From contig CALNYT010000002.1 of the NCBI GenBank assembly GCA_942490885.1, positions 186,001-250,000 of the forward strand: a stretch of DNA of 64,000 bases, read 5' to 3'. The notes under the pieces were generated by a model. The model worked only from the letters and a program-made list of their open reading frames with translations. It made no database searches and was not told where the DNA came from. The position numbers and the translations under genes are program-made. Shown here piece after piece: positions 50,743 to 60,166 of the stretch (positions are counted from its first letter, which is position 1; the number at the start of each line of letters is the position of its first letter). This DNA is from Oceanirhabdus sp942490885. GTDB taxonomy: Bacteria; Bacillota; Clostridia; Clostridiales; Clostridiaceae.

Positions 50743-51264
50743 TTATTGTATTAAAGTTGTCTCAGTTTCTCCTAATAAATTACCATCTGCATTAAAAAAT
50801 TTAATGAGAACAGTCTGACCTTCATCAGCTGGGAATAATTCCTTAGCAGTTTTTCCAATTTCAACTTTATCATCGTGAAGAGCTTCCATTTTCCCATCAA
50901 TTTCAGTGAAAATCTTGTAAGTAGCAACTTCTGAATCTTTACAAGTTACAGTTACATTAGCCCCGAACATTTGAGGCTCTATTTTTGCTACTGCATCATA
51001 ATCTTTAAGTTTTACTTCTTCGGTTTCTGAAGAAGCATCTTTACCTAATTCAGTATTTGTTTCTCCTGTTTTTTTTGCTTCACCATCTTCTGTTTTCATA
51101 TCTTCTTTATTATCTTCTTTTTGAGTATCTTTCTTATCAGTATCTTCAACTTTGGCTTTTTCTTTATTGAGGGTATTGTCATTATTAGTTTTTCCGCAAC
51201 TTACTAAAGTTACAAAACTTATTATTAAAGTTGTAGCTAAAACAATTATCTTTTTACGATTCAT
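50743..51264 (-). CDS. Lipoprotein, copy 2
   Basis: The 173-residue paralogue of the lipoprotein at 42664 has an identical signal and lipobox (LVSC, Cys23) and charged linker (one change: Asp for Tyr at 47). Its C-terminal 45 residues carry about a dozen substitutions (for example KVEIGKTAKELFPADEGQ). The sharp change from identity to divergence within one gene suggests partial gene conversion. It is divergent from the intact Bce-like operon, so it may be co-regulated and act as a surface partner. Confidence 0.8.
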   Translation of the reverse strand: MNRKKIIVLATTLIISFVTLVSCGKTNNDNTLNKEKAKVEDTDKKDTQKEDNKEDMKTEDGEAKKTGETNTELGKDASSETEEVKLKDYDAVAKIEPQMFGANVTVTCKDSEVATYKIFTEIDGKMEALHDDKVEIGKTAKELFPADEGQTVLIKFFNADGNLLGETETTLIQ

Positions 51265-51466
51265 TTTAAATCCTCCATTTTTCTTTTGTACGTAACTATC
51301 TATTCTTTATTATAACCATAATTAAAGTATATCACTAAAAAGTAACTAATTTCTTAATAATAGATATAAAAATTGTTAATCTTTAAAATCATAAACAAGG
51401 TATCATTGACAAATACTAACACAACATATAAATTAATAGTAAAATAACTTGTATAGAGGGGATTAA

Positions 51467-52135
51467 ATGTTTAAAATTTTGATTGTTGAAGATGATATTC
51501 AAATTAGGAATGAACTATCGCAGTTACTTATGAGAAATAATTATGATGTCGTTGTTTTAGAAGAGTTTGATAAATCTATAGATATAATAAAAAATGAGAA
51601 TCCACATCTAATTCTTTTAGATATAAATATTCCTTATATGGATGGGTACAAACTTTGCAGCAGTATAAGGAGTTTTTCAAATGTTCCGATCATATTTGTA
51701 ACTAGCAGGGATAGTGATTTGGATGAATTGATGAGTATATCAATAGGTGGAGATGACTTTATAACTAAACCCTATAATACATCCATACTTATTGCAAGAA
51801 TAGCTTCTTTACTTAAGAGAACTTATTCTAATGAGTGCAACTCAGATATTATCGAGTACAATGGAGTGAAAATAAATATTTTATCAAGCGAGTTAGAGTA
51901 TGAGGGTAAGAAGATAGAACTTACCAAAACTGAGCTTAAGATAATGAATTATCTATTAGTAAATAAAAATAAAATTGTTCCTAGAGCAGACATAGTGGAA
52001 TATTTATGGGATAGCGAAGTGTTTGTTGATGATAATGCGCTATCAGTTAACATAACACGTATAAGGAAGAAACTTGAGGAGATAGATATATTTGATTTTA
52101 TCAAAACTAAAAGAGGACAGGGGTATATACTGTGA
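51467..52135 (+). CDS. BceR-like response regulator, copy 2
   Basis: The 222-residue OmpR-type regulator has the same key residues as copy 1 (Asp52, Lys near 102). Differences from copy 1 cluster in the linker (ARIASLLKRTYSNECNSD against ARISSLLKRAYSNDSISD) and at 162 (Leu for Phe), leaving the DNA-binding helix unchanged, so both copies should bind the same operator. It heads a regulator-kinase-ATPase-permease operon. ATG 51467 follows AGAGGGG. Confidence 0.93.
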   Translation: MFKILIVEDDIQIRNELSQLLMRNNYDVVVLEEFDKSIDIIKNENPHLILLDINIPYMDGYKLCSSIRSFSNVPIIFVTSRDSDLDELMSISIGGDDFITKPYNTSILIARIASLLKRTYSNECNSDIIEYNGVKINILSSELEYEGKKIELTKTELKIMNYLLVNKNKIVPRADIVEYLWDSEVFVDDNALSVNITRIRKKLEEIDIFDFIKTKRGQGYIL

Positions 52136-53148
52136 GTTTATATGATTTTTTAAAAGGAAAATTTAATGAAATATTATTAAGTATTCTATGTGCGTTTACG
52201 CTTTCACTATATCTAATAAATGTGGGAAATAGCTTAGGGGAGGTTTCTTTAATAATAATAGCATGGGTTTTTATCATGGTAATAGTCTATAGCACTCAAT
52301 TTCTAAGAAGGAAAAAGTACTATGATGAGTTAATAGAAATAGTAGATAATATGAAGGAGAAGTATTTAATTGGGGAAATGATAGATTGTCCCAAATATAG
52401 TGATGCAATTCCATATTATTATTTGATGAAAAAGGCTAATAAATCTATGCTAGAGAAGATAAACGAGGTTAAAGGTGAACGTAAAGAGTATAAGGAGTAT
52501 ATAGAGCAATGGATTCACGAGATAAAAACACCTATTGCAGCTGTGAAACTAATAAGTGAAAATGATAAGACGTCAACAACAAGAAATATTCTATATGAAC
52601 TAGAGAAGATAGATGGATTTGTTGAACAGGCTCTATTTTATGCAAGAAGTGAGAATGTGGACAAGGATTATTTCGTAAAAGAAGTCTCCGCGGAAAAGAG
52701 CGTAACCTCAGTTCTTATGAAGAACAAGCAGATGTTTTTAAGGAATGGAATCAAAGTAAAACTTCATAACCTAGATAATACTATCTATTCTGATGGTAAA
52801 TGGATTGAGTTTATTATTGGATTAGTTTTAGATAACTCAATTAAATATAAAAATCAACAAGAACCTGAGATTCAAATATACTGTGAAGATATAAAAAATG
52901 GAGTATGTCTTAATATAAAAGATAATGGGATAGGAATAGAAGAAGATGAGCTAAGTCGTGTTTTTGAAAAAGGATTCACAGGATCTAATGGAAGAATGAG
53001 CACAAAATCCACGGGAATAGGGTTATATCTTTGCAAAAAGTTGTGTATAAAACTGGATCATGAAATTAAAATTTCATCAGTTAAAAATCAATATACAAAA
53101 GTATCAATATTTTTCCCAAAAGGGAATTTCGTAAAATTTGAGTCATAG
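52132..53148 (+). CDS. BceS-like intramembrane-sensing histidine kinase, copy 2
   Basis: The 338-residue kinase differs from copy 1 only by Gly36 in place of Glu, within the short turn between its two membrane helices. His129 in the H-box and all ATP-binding boxes are intact. It should receive its signal from the BceAB-like transporter encoded just downstream when that transporter meets a peptide antibiotic such as bacitracin-type or lantibiotic compounds (family knowledge). It overlaps the regulator gene by 4 bp. Confidence 0.93.
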   Translation: MSLYDFLKGKFNEILLSILCAFTLSLYLINVGNSLGEVSLIIIAWVFIMVIVYSTQFLRRKKYYDELIEIVDNMKEKYLIGEMIDCPKYSDAIPYYYLMKKANKSMLEKINEVKGERKEYKEYIEQWIHEIKTPIAAVKLISENDKTSTTRNILYELEKIDGFVEQALFYARSENVDKDYFVKEVSAEKSVTSVLMKNKQMFLRNGIKVKLHNLDNTIYSDGKWIEFIIGLVLDNSIKYKNQQEPEIQIYCEDIKNGVCLNIKDNGIGIEEDELSRVFEKGFTGSNGRMSTKSTGIGLYLCKKLCIKLDHEIKISSVKNQYTKVSIFFPKGNFVKFES

Positions 53149-53163
53149 GACTCTTTTTTTCTT
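53138..53163 (+). terminator. Small terminator between kinase and transporter genes
   Basis: GAGTC/GACTC with the kinase stop codon in the ATAG loop and seven T behind. It separates constitutive regulator genes from inducible transporter genes. Confidence 0.6.
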
Positions 53164-53166
53164 ATC

Positions 53167-53225
53167 TGACAACTCTGTAACTTTGGTGTAATGATTAAAT
53201 ATACAATAAGGGGACTTGATATAAT
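53167..53225 (+). promoter_or_regulatory. BceR-type operator and promoter of the transporter genes
   Basis: TGACA-ACTC-TGTAA (53167-53180) fits TNACA-N4-TGTAA, with a nearby TGTAATG that may be an extra half-site. TATAAT is at 53220-53225 with no good -35, as expected for an activator-dependent promoter. Confidence 0.75.
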
Positions 53226-53248
53226 ACAATTGGGTTGAGGTGATTAAT

Positions 53249-54016
53249 ATGGAAAAAATTCTAAGGGTAGAGAATATACAAAAGTATTATGGAAACAAGG
53301 GGAATATCGTTAAGGCTATTGATGAAATGAGCTTTGGTGTGAATGAAGGTGAATTTGTAGGAATAATGGGTCAGTCTGGGTCAGGAAAGACAACATTATT
53401 GAATCTCATATCAACTATTGACAATGTTAGTGCAGGACATATTTATATAAATGGACAGGATATTACTGAGATTAAAAAAAAGAAAATTGCTAAATTTAGG
53501 AGAGAAAACTTAGGATTCATATTTCAAGAGTTTAATATTTTAGATACTTTGACAGTACATGAAAATATAGCTTTAGCTTTAACTATAAATAAGTATAGTT
53601 CGGATAAGATTGATAGTATGGTGGAGAATATATCAAAGAAATTAGGTATTGAGGATATATTAAACAGATATCCATATGAGATATCAGGTGGGCAAAAACA
53701 GCGAACTGCTTGTGCAAGAGCAATTGTAACTAAGCCTAAAATAATTCTAGCTGATGAACCTACTGGAGCTTTAGATTCTAAATCGGCTCAAATGTTGTTA
53801 GAAACCATAAGTTCATTAAATAAAGATATGCACGCCACTATTTTAATGGTAACTCATGATGCTTTTTCAGCTAGTTATTGTGATAGGATAATTTTTATAA
53901 AGGATGGTAAAATCTTTACAGAATTAATAAAAGGAAATAAAAGTCGTAGTGCATTTTTCAATGAAATAATAGATGTGTTGACTTTATTAGGGGGGAACAT
54001 ATCTAATGTACGCTAA
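53249..54016 (+). CDS. BceA-like ABC transporter ATPase
   Basis: The start is set at ATG 53249 (255 residues; GAGGTG in front) rather than GTG 53240. Walker A GQSGSGKTTLL (near 42), Q-loop FIFQEFNILDTLTVHENI, signature ISGGQKQRTACARAI and Walker B IILADEPTGALD are present. The wording FIFQEFNILDTLT is typical of Bce/Vra-type peptide-antibiotic transporters. It energises the large permease encoded next, with which it overlaps by 11 bp. The copy-1 counterpart survives only as ten codons at 45170. Confidence 0.93.
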   Translation: MEKILRVENIQKYYGNKGNIVKAIDEMSFGVNEGEFVGIMGQSGSGKTTLLNLISTIDNVSAGHIYINGQDITEIKKKKIAKFRRENLGFIFQEFNILDTLTVHENIALALTINKYSSDKIDSMVENISKKLGIEDILNRYPYEISGGQKQRTACARAIVTKPKIILADEPTGALDSKSAQMLLETISSLNKDMHATILMVTHDAFSASYCDRIIFIKDGKIFTELIKGNKSRSAFFNEIIDVLTLLGGNISNVR

Positions 54017-56003
54017 ATTATCTATAAGAAATGGTAAACGATCAATAAAAGATTATTTGATTTTTTTTGTCACTTTGGTTACTTCATTTTCATTGATGTA
54101 TTCATTCAATGCTTTGAGTTTTGAACCTAAGATTAAAAAACTGAACTTAGATTCAAAATTGTTCTCTTTTACTATGATTGGAGTATCTGTAATCATGGCA
54201 ATTGCTATGGCATTTTTAATAGCTTATGTTTCTAAGTTTATAATGAACAGAAGAAAAAGAGAGTTTGGTATTTACTTAATGCTTGGGATGGAGCAAAGAA
54301 ATGTTGCAATGATGTTTTTAATAGAGAGTATTATTATTGGAGCATTATCCCTATTAGTAGGAGTTTTCATAGGTGTATATCTTACGCAAGTGTTTGCAAG
54401 CATTGTTACAAATATGTTTAATGTTCCAATGGAGATACAGTTCAGTATATCTATAGAAGCAGTTAAGATAACAGCATGTTTCTTTATAGTAACATATTTA
54501 TTTGTAACATTATTAAACTATAGAAGTCTAAATAAAATAAAACTTTATGATTTATTAAATGATCATAAAAGAAATGAAGATGTAAAAATTAAAAATTTAA
54601 AGGTATATCTTTTGATTTCTATTTTATCAGTGATTTTGATCTTAATAAGTTACTTTTGGGCTGGAATAATGTATAGCAAATTCTTTGATATATTAATAAT
54701 ATTAGGGTTAAGCATAGTTGGAACCTATGGGTTATATATTTCCTTTGGTACATTTATATTATTTTTAAAGAATAGATTCAAGAGATTTAAATATAAAGGT
54801 TCAAATCTTTTCTTAACTAATCAAATTATATCTAAAGTAAATACAAATGGCTTTGTGATGGGAACAATGGCTATATTATTATTCATAACTATAGGAGCTT
54901 TTCTTATAGGATTTACATTTTCAGAAGCGATTAAAGATGGAATTCATAGTGAAGTGCCCTATGATATTATGATTAGAGCAGAAAGAAGTGACATTGATTA
55001 TAAAGAGGTATATGAATACATTGAAAAAAGCGAATTTGGAATAGATAATTATGTTCAGATGAAATTATATTCGTTGGATTCAAAGACATCACAGGATATT
55101 CTTAATGAAGATAATTTGAATCATATTAAACAAAGGTATGATAAGGATTGTCTATCTATCATGGGATATAGTGATTATAATGCTTTGAGAGAAGTGTTAG
55201 GGTTAAAAAAAGTTGATTTAAAGAATGATGAATTTATAATACATTCAGATGGAGATTATTTGAAAGAAAATGTTGTAGAATATCTTAGTTCAAACCCTAC
55301 CATACAGATTAAAGGTATTGAATTAAAAAGTGATAAGGAAAAGTTTTATCAAGAACATTTCGGGCAAAGTGGTGGATTTACAGGATATGATATAACTTTG
55401 ATTGTACCTGATAACTTGTGTAAAGGGTTGGAGGTAAGAGAATCTAGCTTTTTAGCAAATAATAAAAAGAAGATTTCAAATGAGTTTGATATAAAGATAA
55501 GAACTTTCATATGGGATTGGTTTAAATCAAAGTATAATCAAGATAGATATGAAAAAGGGATTGGGCGTATGTGGTTGGACTGGACAAAGGTTAGAATAGA
55601 AAAACAAAATTATACTGCTTCTGCAGCGTATAGGTTTGTATCAATGTATTTGGGAATAATATTTCTCATAATATGCTGTACAATATTAGCGCTTCAACAA
55701 CTAATGGATTCTAGTGAGCATAAATATAGATTCGATATTCTTAGAAAGTTAGGAATGGAAAACAGAGATATAAGCATATTAGTATTAAAACAAATAGGAA
55801 TATATTTTTCTATACCATTGATTTTACCGATAATTAACATAGCAGTCTTTGGACGTATTATTAGTAAGGGATATTTAAGTTTTATTCTAACAGAGAATGC
55901 TGTAGGTAAAGGGTTATTAATATCATTTGGATTGTTCGCTTTTGTTTATATAAGTTATTTTATTGCCACAGTGGTTGGGTTTAAGAATAATATAGATAAT
56001 TAA
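54006..56003 (+). CDS. BceB-like ABC transporter permease
   Basis: The 665-residue membrane protein has ten transmembrane helices in the BceB layout: one near the N-terminus (YLIFFVTLVTSFSLMYSFNA), several up to about 310, a large extracellular domain (about 318-535) between helices VII and VIII that recognises the peptide, and three C-terminal FtsX-like helices (MYLGIIFLIICCTILALQQL, then RKLGMENRDISILVL). It removes peptide antibiotics from their lipid targets and signals to the kinase. It starts inside the ATPase gene (11-bp overlap), so the two are coupled. Confidence 0.92.
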   Translation: MYAKLSIRNGKRSIKDYLIFFVTLVTSFSLMYSFNALSFEPKIKKLNLDSKLFSFTMIGVSVIMAIAMAFLIAYVSKFIMNRRKREFGIYLMLGMEQRNVAMMFLIESIIIGALSLLVGVFIGVYLTQVFASIVTNMFNVPMEIQFSISIEAVKITACFFIVTYLFVTLLNYRSLNKIKLYDLLNDHKRNEDVKIKNLKVYLLISILSVILILISYFWAGIMYSKFFDILIILGLSIVGTYGLYISFGTFILFLKNRFKRFKYKGSNLFLTNQIISKVNTNGFVMGTMAILLFITIGAFLIGFTFSEAIKDGIHSEVPYDIMIRAERSDIDYKEVYEYIEKSEFGIDNYVQMKLYSLDSKTSQDILNEDNLNHIKQRYDKDCLSIMGYSDYNALREVLGLKKVDLKNDEFIIHSDGDYLKENVVEYLSSNPTIQIKGIELKSDKEKFYQEHFGQSGGFTGYDITLIVPDNLCKGLEVRESSFLANNKKKISNEFDIKIRTFIWDWFKSKYNQDRYEKGIGRMWLDWTKVRIEKQNYTASAAYRFVSMYLGIIFLIICCTILALQQLMDSSEHKYRFDILRKLGMENRDISILVLKQIGIYFSIPLILPIINIAVFGRIISKGYLSFILTENAVGKGLLISFGLFAFVYISYFIATVVGFKNNIDN

Positions 56004-56078
56004 GATAGAGTTATTTCTTTTCATATATCTTATATGTTATATTAATTATATAGATATAGTACTAAAGGAAGGTATTAA

Positions 56079-56930
56079 ATGAGAAAAAATAATAACTCAA
56101 GTAAAAATAAAAACAAATCACATATAAATAATAAAAAATCAAATGAAAATAACTCACTTAAGAAGAAAAATATTGAACAGACACAACAGCCCCATACTGA
56201 TGATATAAGATTAAATAAATTTATTAGTAGCACTGGAATTTGTTCAAGAAGAGAAGCTGATAAATTTATTGAAGAGGGAAAAGTTACAGTAAATGGTGTC
56301 AAAGCTGAGATGGGAACTAAGGTAACTTTGAAAGATAAGGTTGTAGTGAACGGAAGACCTTTGAAATCAAAAGAAGAACCTATTTATATTGCTTTAAATA
56401 AGCCAGTTGGGATTACATGCACAACAGAACATAAAGTTAAAGATAATATTGTAGATTTCATAAACCATCCAAAGAGAATTTTTCCTATTGGAAGATTAGA
56501 TAAACCATCAGAAGGTCTTATTTTCCTAACTAATGATGGTGATATAGTAAACAAAATTCTAAGAGCTGGAAATAATCATGAAAAAGAATATGTTGTTACG
56601 GTAGATAAACCTATAACACCTCAATTTATAAATAAGATGAGAAATGGTGTGCCTATCTTAGATACAGTAACACAAAAATGCTTTGTAGAAAGAGAAAATA
56701 AATTTGTTTTTAGAATAATTTTAACTCAAGGACTAAATAGACAAATAAGAAGAATGTGTGAGTATTTAGGATATGACGTTAAAAAACTTAAGAGAGTGAG
56801 AATCATGAATGTAACTCTAGAAAATTTACCAGTTGGGAAGTGGCGTTATCTGACCAAGGGAGAAATGGATACTATAAACAATATGGTTACAGAGTCTACA
56901 AAAACAGAAGAAGGTTCTTATTTAAAGTAA
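56079..56930 (+). CDS. rluF: RluF-like 23S rRNA pseudouridine synthase
   Basis: The 283-residue enzyme of the RsuA/RluB/E/F family makes pseudouridine in 23S rRNA. A basic, Asn/Lys-rich extension (1-40) is followed by an S4 domain (IRLNKFISSTGICSRREADKFIEEGKVTVNG, about 43-75) and the catalytic domain with Asp141 in PIGRLDKPSEGL and the end QGLNRQIRRMCEYLGYDV. The RluF assignment rests on the wording near the active site and is less certain than the family. ATG 56079 follows AAGGAAGG. It is flanked by a hairpin at 56932. Confidence 0.85.
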   Translation: MRKNNNSSKNKNKSHINNKKSNENNSLKKKNIEQTQQPHTDDIRLNKFISSTGICSRREADKFIEEGKVTVNGVKAEMGTKVTLKDKVVVNGRPLKSKEEPIYIALNKPVGITCTTEHKVKDNIVDFINHPKRIFPIGRLDKPSEGLIFLTNDGDIVNKILRAGNNHEKEYVVTVDKPITPQFINKMRNGVPILDTVTQKCFVERENKFVFRIILTQGLNRQIRRMCEYLGYDVKKLKRVRIMNVTLENLPVGKWRYLTKGEMDTINNMVTESTKTEEGSYLK

Positions 56931-56931
56931 T

Positions 56932-56978
56932 CAATAGCTTATTCTTTAATAATCAATCAGAGAATAAGCTATTGTTGG
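56932..56978. terminator. Hairpin between convergent genes
   Basis: CAATAGCTTATTCT pairs with AGAATAAGCTATTG around a TTAATAATCAATCAG-type loop. It is placed between converging genes; T tracts are weak on both sides. Confidence 0.6.
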
Positions 56979-56981
56979 TTG

Positions 56982-57335
56982 TTAATCATTATAGAGATGA
57001 TATTCTATCCATTCATCAAGCTGTTTTTTACTAAAATGAATTTGTCCATATATATCTAGGGAATGTATATATCTATGTGTGGGATACGAAGTAAGTCCTG
57101 TTTTTTCTTCTGTTTCTTTTTCTAATAGAAGATTAAACATCACATCTGATAGATTAAGATACTCTGCGGCTTCTTTTTTTGAGAGTAAATCAGGTGAAGA
57201 AATAGGTTTATCAACAAAAGTAGGAGTTACAGTTGTAAAAGCTTGTTTTAGTGAAATTCCAAGATAAATGCTGCTGAATACGATTGAAGAAGAGAGCAGT
57301 AATGCGGATAAAAATACCCATTTAGTATCTTTCAT
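56982..57335 (-). CDS. Membrane-anchored excisionase-like HTH protein
   Basis: The start is set at ATG 57335 (117 residues; AAAGGA in front); the upstream ATG 57353 has no ribosome binding site. One N-terminal membrane helix (WVFLSALLLSSSIVFSSIYLGI) is followed by a linker and an excisionase-type helix-turn-helix (LLSKKEAAEYLNLSDVMFNLLLEK) that continues FSKKQLDEWIEYH. A DNA-binding fold tied to the membrane is unusual; it could instead be a protein-interaction version of the fold. No partner gene is apparent. Confidence 0.65.
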   Translation of the reverse strand: MKDTKWVFLSALLLSSSIVFSSIYLGISLKQAFTTVTPTFVDKPISSPDLLSKKEAAEYLNLSDVMFNLLLEKETEEKTGLTSYPTHRYIHSLDIYGQIHFSKKQLDEWIEYHLYND

Positions 57336-57417
57336 ATTAATCATTCCTTTCATGAAAACTAATGTTGAATGCCTTGCTTAATATAAATTACTATATTTAA
57401 ATATAATGTAAATTAGA

Positions 57418-59121
57418 TTAGTAATCTTTAACCTGACAATTCCAAAGTTTCTTGAACACGCCGTCTTTGGCTAGTAAGGCTTCAAAAGAACCTGATTCCG
57501 CTAATTTACCATCATCTATAACTAATATGGTATCAACATTTTTTATTGTGTGAAGACGATGAGCAATTACAATTATGGTTTTGTCTTTGCAATTTTTCAA
57601 CATGTTATTTGTTATAAGGTTCTCATTTATACTATCAAGTGCGGAGGTAGCCTCATCAAGTATAACGATTTTAGATTTCTGAAAAAATACTCTAGCAAAA
57701 GCAAGTCTTTGTTTTTCACCACCAGAAAGTTTAACCCCTTTTTCACCAACTTCAGTATATAATTTGTCAGGCAATCTCATAACAAATTCCTTTAATTGAA
57801 CCTGTTCAAGAATGTCGTATATATCATCATCGTTAACATCTTCATCAAAGACAATATTCTCTCTTAGTGTCCCATCAAAAATTGGAGCATCTTGTGAAAC
57901 ATAAGCAATATCATCATAATAGTCATCTAATAAAACTTTGCTTAGGTTGGAATCATCAACATAAATTTCACCATGAGTAGGTTTTAATAAACCTAGAATC
58001 ATTTTTATGATGGTGGATTTTCCAGCACCACTTGAGCCAACAAATGCAGTTGAAGAATTTCCTTTGATAGAAAAGCTTATATCATTTAATATTGGCACAC
58101 CATCATACTCAAAAGAAACATTTTTAAATTCTATGCTTCCTTTTTCTAAATGAATAGAAGTCCCTTCATATAAATTAGTATCTTCAGGCAGGTTCATGAA
58201 ATTTTCTAATCGTTTAAAAGCTACCTTATCTAATTTATAATCAATGAATATAACATTTAATATAGCGATAGGAGAGTAAATTCTATCTACAAATGTCATA
58301 AGTGCTATCAGAGCTCCTACAGAAGTTTTGCCGTTCATAACTTGGGCTACACCTAAAAACAAGATGATTAGTTTTATAAGGATAATAATTAAAGCAAATA
58401 GTGTGAAAAATAATTCATGTATCATTCTGATTTTGGTTTTTGATTTTACTACTGAGTTTGAGGTTTGTTCAATTTTCTTTATTTCCTTTTCATATCTTTT
58501 GTTAAGTCTAAATACCACTACTTCCATGAAGCCGCGGATGAAATGCCTTGATAACCATTCCTCAGAAGTAAGTATCTTGTCTTTAATCTTATATAAATAT
58601 TTCATTAGAATATTTGAAATAAGTAATACAATCACATAGCCAATGAAAATTACTGCCATAATTTCTAAGTTATAAGTACCGATTAGTATTAAACTTATAA
58701 CAATTCCAGGAAGAATATTTTTGAAAAGATTCATATAAAAATCAAATAATATATTCTTGCCTGCCTTAGCTCCAGCTTCAATAAGTTGAACAAGGGAGCC
58801 AGTACCTATTCCTTGGTAAGAAACATAATCTATTTTTGATATTTTCTTTAAAGCTAATATTTTTAATTCATGGTAAATGCCATTTGAGAGCATTCTAGTT
58901 GGGTATTCATCTAGATAAGATAATAAACAATCTACTAGAAGTAGTACCCCATAAACTACAATTATTGTGATCAGTTCATTGTAACTATTTGCTTCTGGAA
59001 GCTTATCAATTAATTTTTGAAGATATACAACGCTTAATGAAGCAGCTAATATTTGAACAATTCCATTTAATACATAAAAAAGCGACATAGCTTTGAATTT
59101 TTTTAACACGTATTTTAACAT
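57418..59121 (-). CDS. ABC exporter, fused membrane and ATPase domains
   Basis: The start is set at ATG 59121 (567 residues; GAGGAG in front); the longer frame to 59178 runs into a palindrome. Six transmembrane helices lie in residues 10-300. The C-terminal ATPase has Walker A VGSSGAGKSTIIKM, Q-loop YVSQDAPIFDGTLRENI, signature LSGGEKQRLAFARVF, Walker B IVILDEATSALD and the H-loop AHRLHTIKNVD. This is the half-transporter layout of multidrug, lipid or peptide exporters, working as a dimer. No substrate gene is adjacent. Confidence 0.92.
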   Translation of the reverse strand: MLKYVLKKFKAMSLFYVLNGIVQILAASLSVVYLQKLIDKLPEANSYNELITIIVVYGVLLLVDCLLSYLDEYPTRMLSNGIYHELKILALKKISKIDYVSYQGIGTGSLVQLIEAGAKAGKNILFDFYMNLFKNILPGIVISLILIGTYNLEIMAVIFIGYVIVLLISNILMKYLYKIKDKILTSEEWLSRHFIRGFMEVVVFRLNKRYEKEIKKIEQTSNSVVKSKTKIRMIHELFFTLFALIIILIKLIILFLGVAQVMNGKTSVGALIALMTFVDRIYSPIAILNVIFIDYKLDKVAFKRLENFMNLPEDTNLYEGTSIHLEKGSIEFKNVSFEYDGVPILNDISFSIKGNSSTAFVGSSGAGKSTIIKMILGLLKPTHGEIYVDDSNLSKVLLDDYYDDIAYVSQDAPIFDGTLRENIVFDEDVNDDDIYDILEQVQLKEFVMRLPDKLYTEVGEKGVKLSGGEKQRLAFARVFFQKSKIVILDEATSALDSINENLITNNMLKNCKDKTIIVIAHRLHTIKNVDTILVIDDGKLAESGSFEALLAKDGVFKKLWNCQVKDY

Positions 59122-59155
59122 AGATAACTCCTCTTTTCGAAAAAAATGTAAATTA

Positions 59156-59192
59156 TTGTATGGGGGTCTGACCCCCATACAATAATTTCCTT
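59156..59192. repeat. GGGGGTCTGACCCCC palindrome
   Basis: ATTGTATGGGGGTCTG and CAGACCCCCATACAAT overlap as one perfect 29-bp or longer palindrome (59156-59188), just upstream of the ABC exporter gene. It shares GGTCTG/CAGACC wording with the units at 21362. It may be a REP-type repeat; a regulatory site for the exporter is also possible. Confidence 0.55.
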
Positions 59193-59764
59193 ATCAAAAG
59201 TCATATACGTATAAATTAAAAAATCCACTGACATAAAGGCAGTGTCCGGTATTGGTATATCAAAATGTATTAAACAAAAGCTTATTATGACAACTTTATT
59301 ATGACAACCTTAAATAAACATACTTATAGTCGAAAAAATTAAAGTACGTTACTTGGGAGTTGCTAAGAATAATTTTTGAAATATTAGGCTCCGGACAAAG
59401 TGTAAATATCAATTTTTTTAATTTATACGGAGCAGTTACCTGTTTTAATCACAATATAATAATTCATAATATTTTTCATATTAAGCACCTTCAAATTTAA
59501 TGTAATATATTAACAGTATAATGCTGAGAGAAAAGGTTGTCAATATTGGTTTTCCCAATTAAATGTTACATAATCAAATTAAATTAAACATGATTCATTA
59601 AAATGTATCCTTATATTAAAGATAGGGTAGTAACATTTATATAATTCAATCTTGTAATAAAATACAAATATAGTTACAATATGTATATTGAGTAACTTAT
59701 AAAACATAATAGTATGATATTGCAGTGCGACAAGAAAAAACTTAGAATTCATGGGGGTATAAAA

Positions 59765-60166
59765 ATGAAATTTGGAGCAATTTCTTTATTTGTAAATGAC
59801 ATGGAAACAATGGTTAAGTTCTATAAAGATGTAATGGGCTTAAATATAGATTGGGATGGCGGCGGATTTACTGCAGTTGAAATGGAGGGACAAATTCATC
59901 ATTTTATTTTGTGCAAAAGAGAATTTTTTAAGAATTCAATCCCAGAGGTGGCAAATTGGAATAAAGGTATAAACGGTAATATGGAGATATGTTTCGATGT
60001 TCCTAAATATTCTGATGTAGATATAGAATTTCAACGTGTTATAAAGGCAGGAGCAAAACCAGTTTATAAACCTACAACAGAACCATTTGGTATGCGTGTT
60101 TGTTATGTTGCAGACCCAGAGGGAAATCTTATAGAAATATGTTCAGGTAATGATGATACAAAGTAG
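59765..60166 (+). CDS. VOC-family (glyoxalase/bleomycin-resistance-like) protein
   Basis: The start is set at ATG 59765 (133 residues; ATGGGGGTA in front); the frame opens at 59714 but without a ribosome binding site. Two beta-alpha-beta-beta-beta units are visible: FGAISLFVNDMETMVKFYKDVMGL and the closing FGMRVCYVADPEGNLIEICS. Candidate metal ligands are His58/59 in IHHFIL and Glu near 125. Family roles range from glyoxalase to antibiotic binding; the substrate here is unknown. The 590-bp region upstream is AT-rich, with the palindrome and one repeat only. Confidence 0.85.
   Translation: MKFGAISLFVNDMETMVKFYKDVMGLNIDWDGGGFTAVEMEGQIHHFILCKREFFKNSIPEVANWNKGINGNMEICFDVPKYSDVDIEFQRVIKAGAKPVYKPTTEPFGMRVCYVADPEGNLIEICSGNDDTK

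Larger units (their letters stand above)
50743..53277. repeat. Segmental duplication, right copy
   Basis: This is the right-hand counterpart of 42664-45198 (offset 8079 bp). On this side the match continues into the complete ABC transporter genes, which makes this the functional or original copy. Confidence 0.9.

Noticed and set aside
56840..57034. 64-residue ORF after the pseudouridine synthase
   Set aside because: Out-of-frame overlap of the rluF end and the hairpin; no ribosome binding site.
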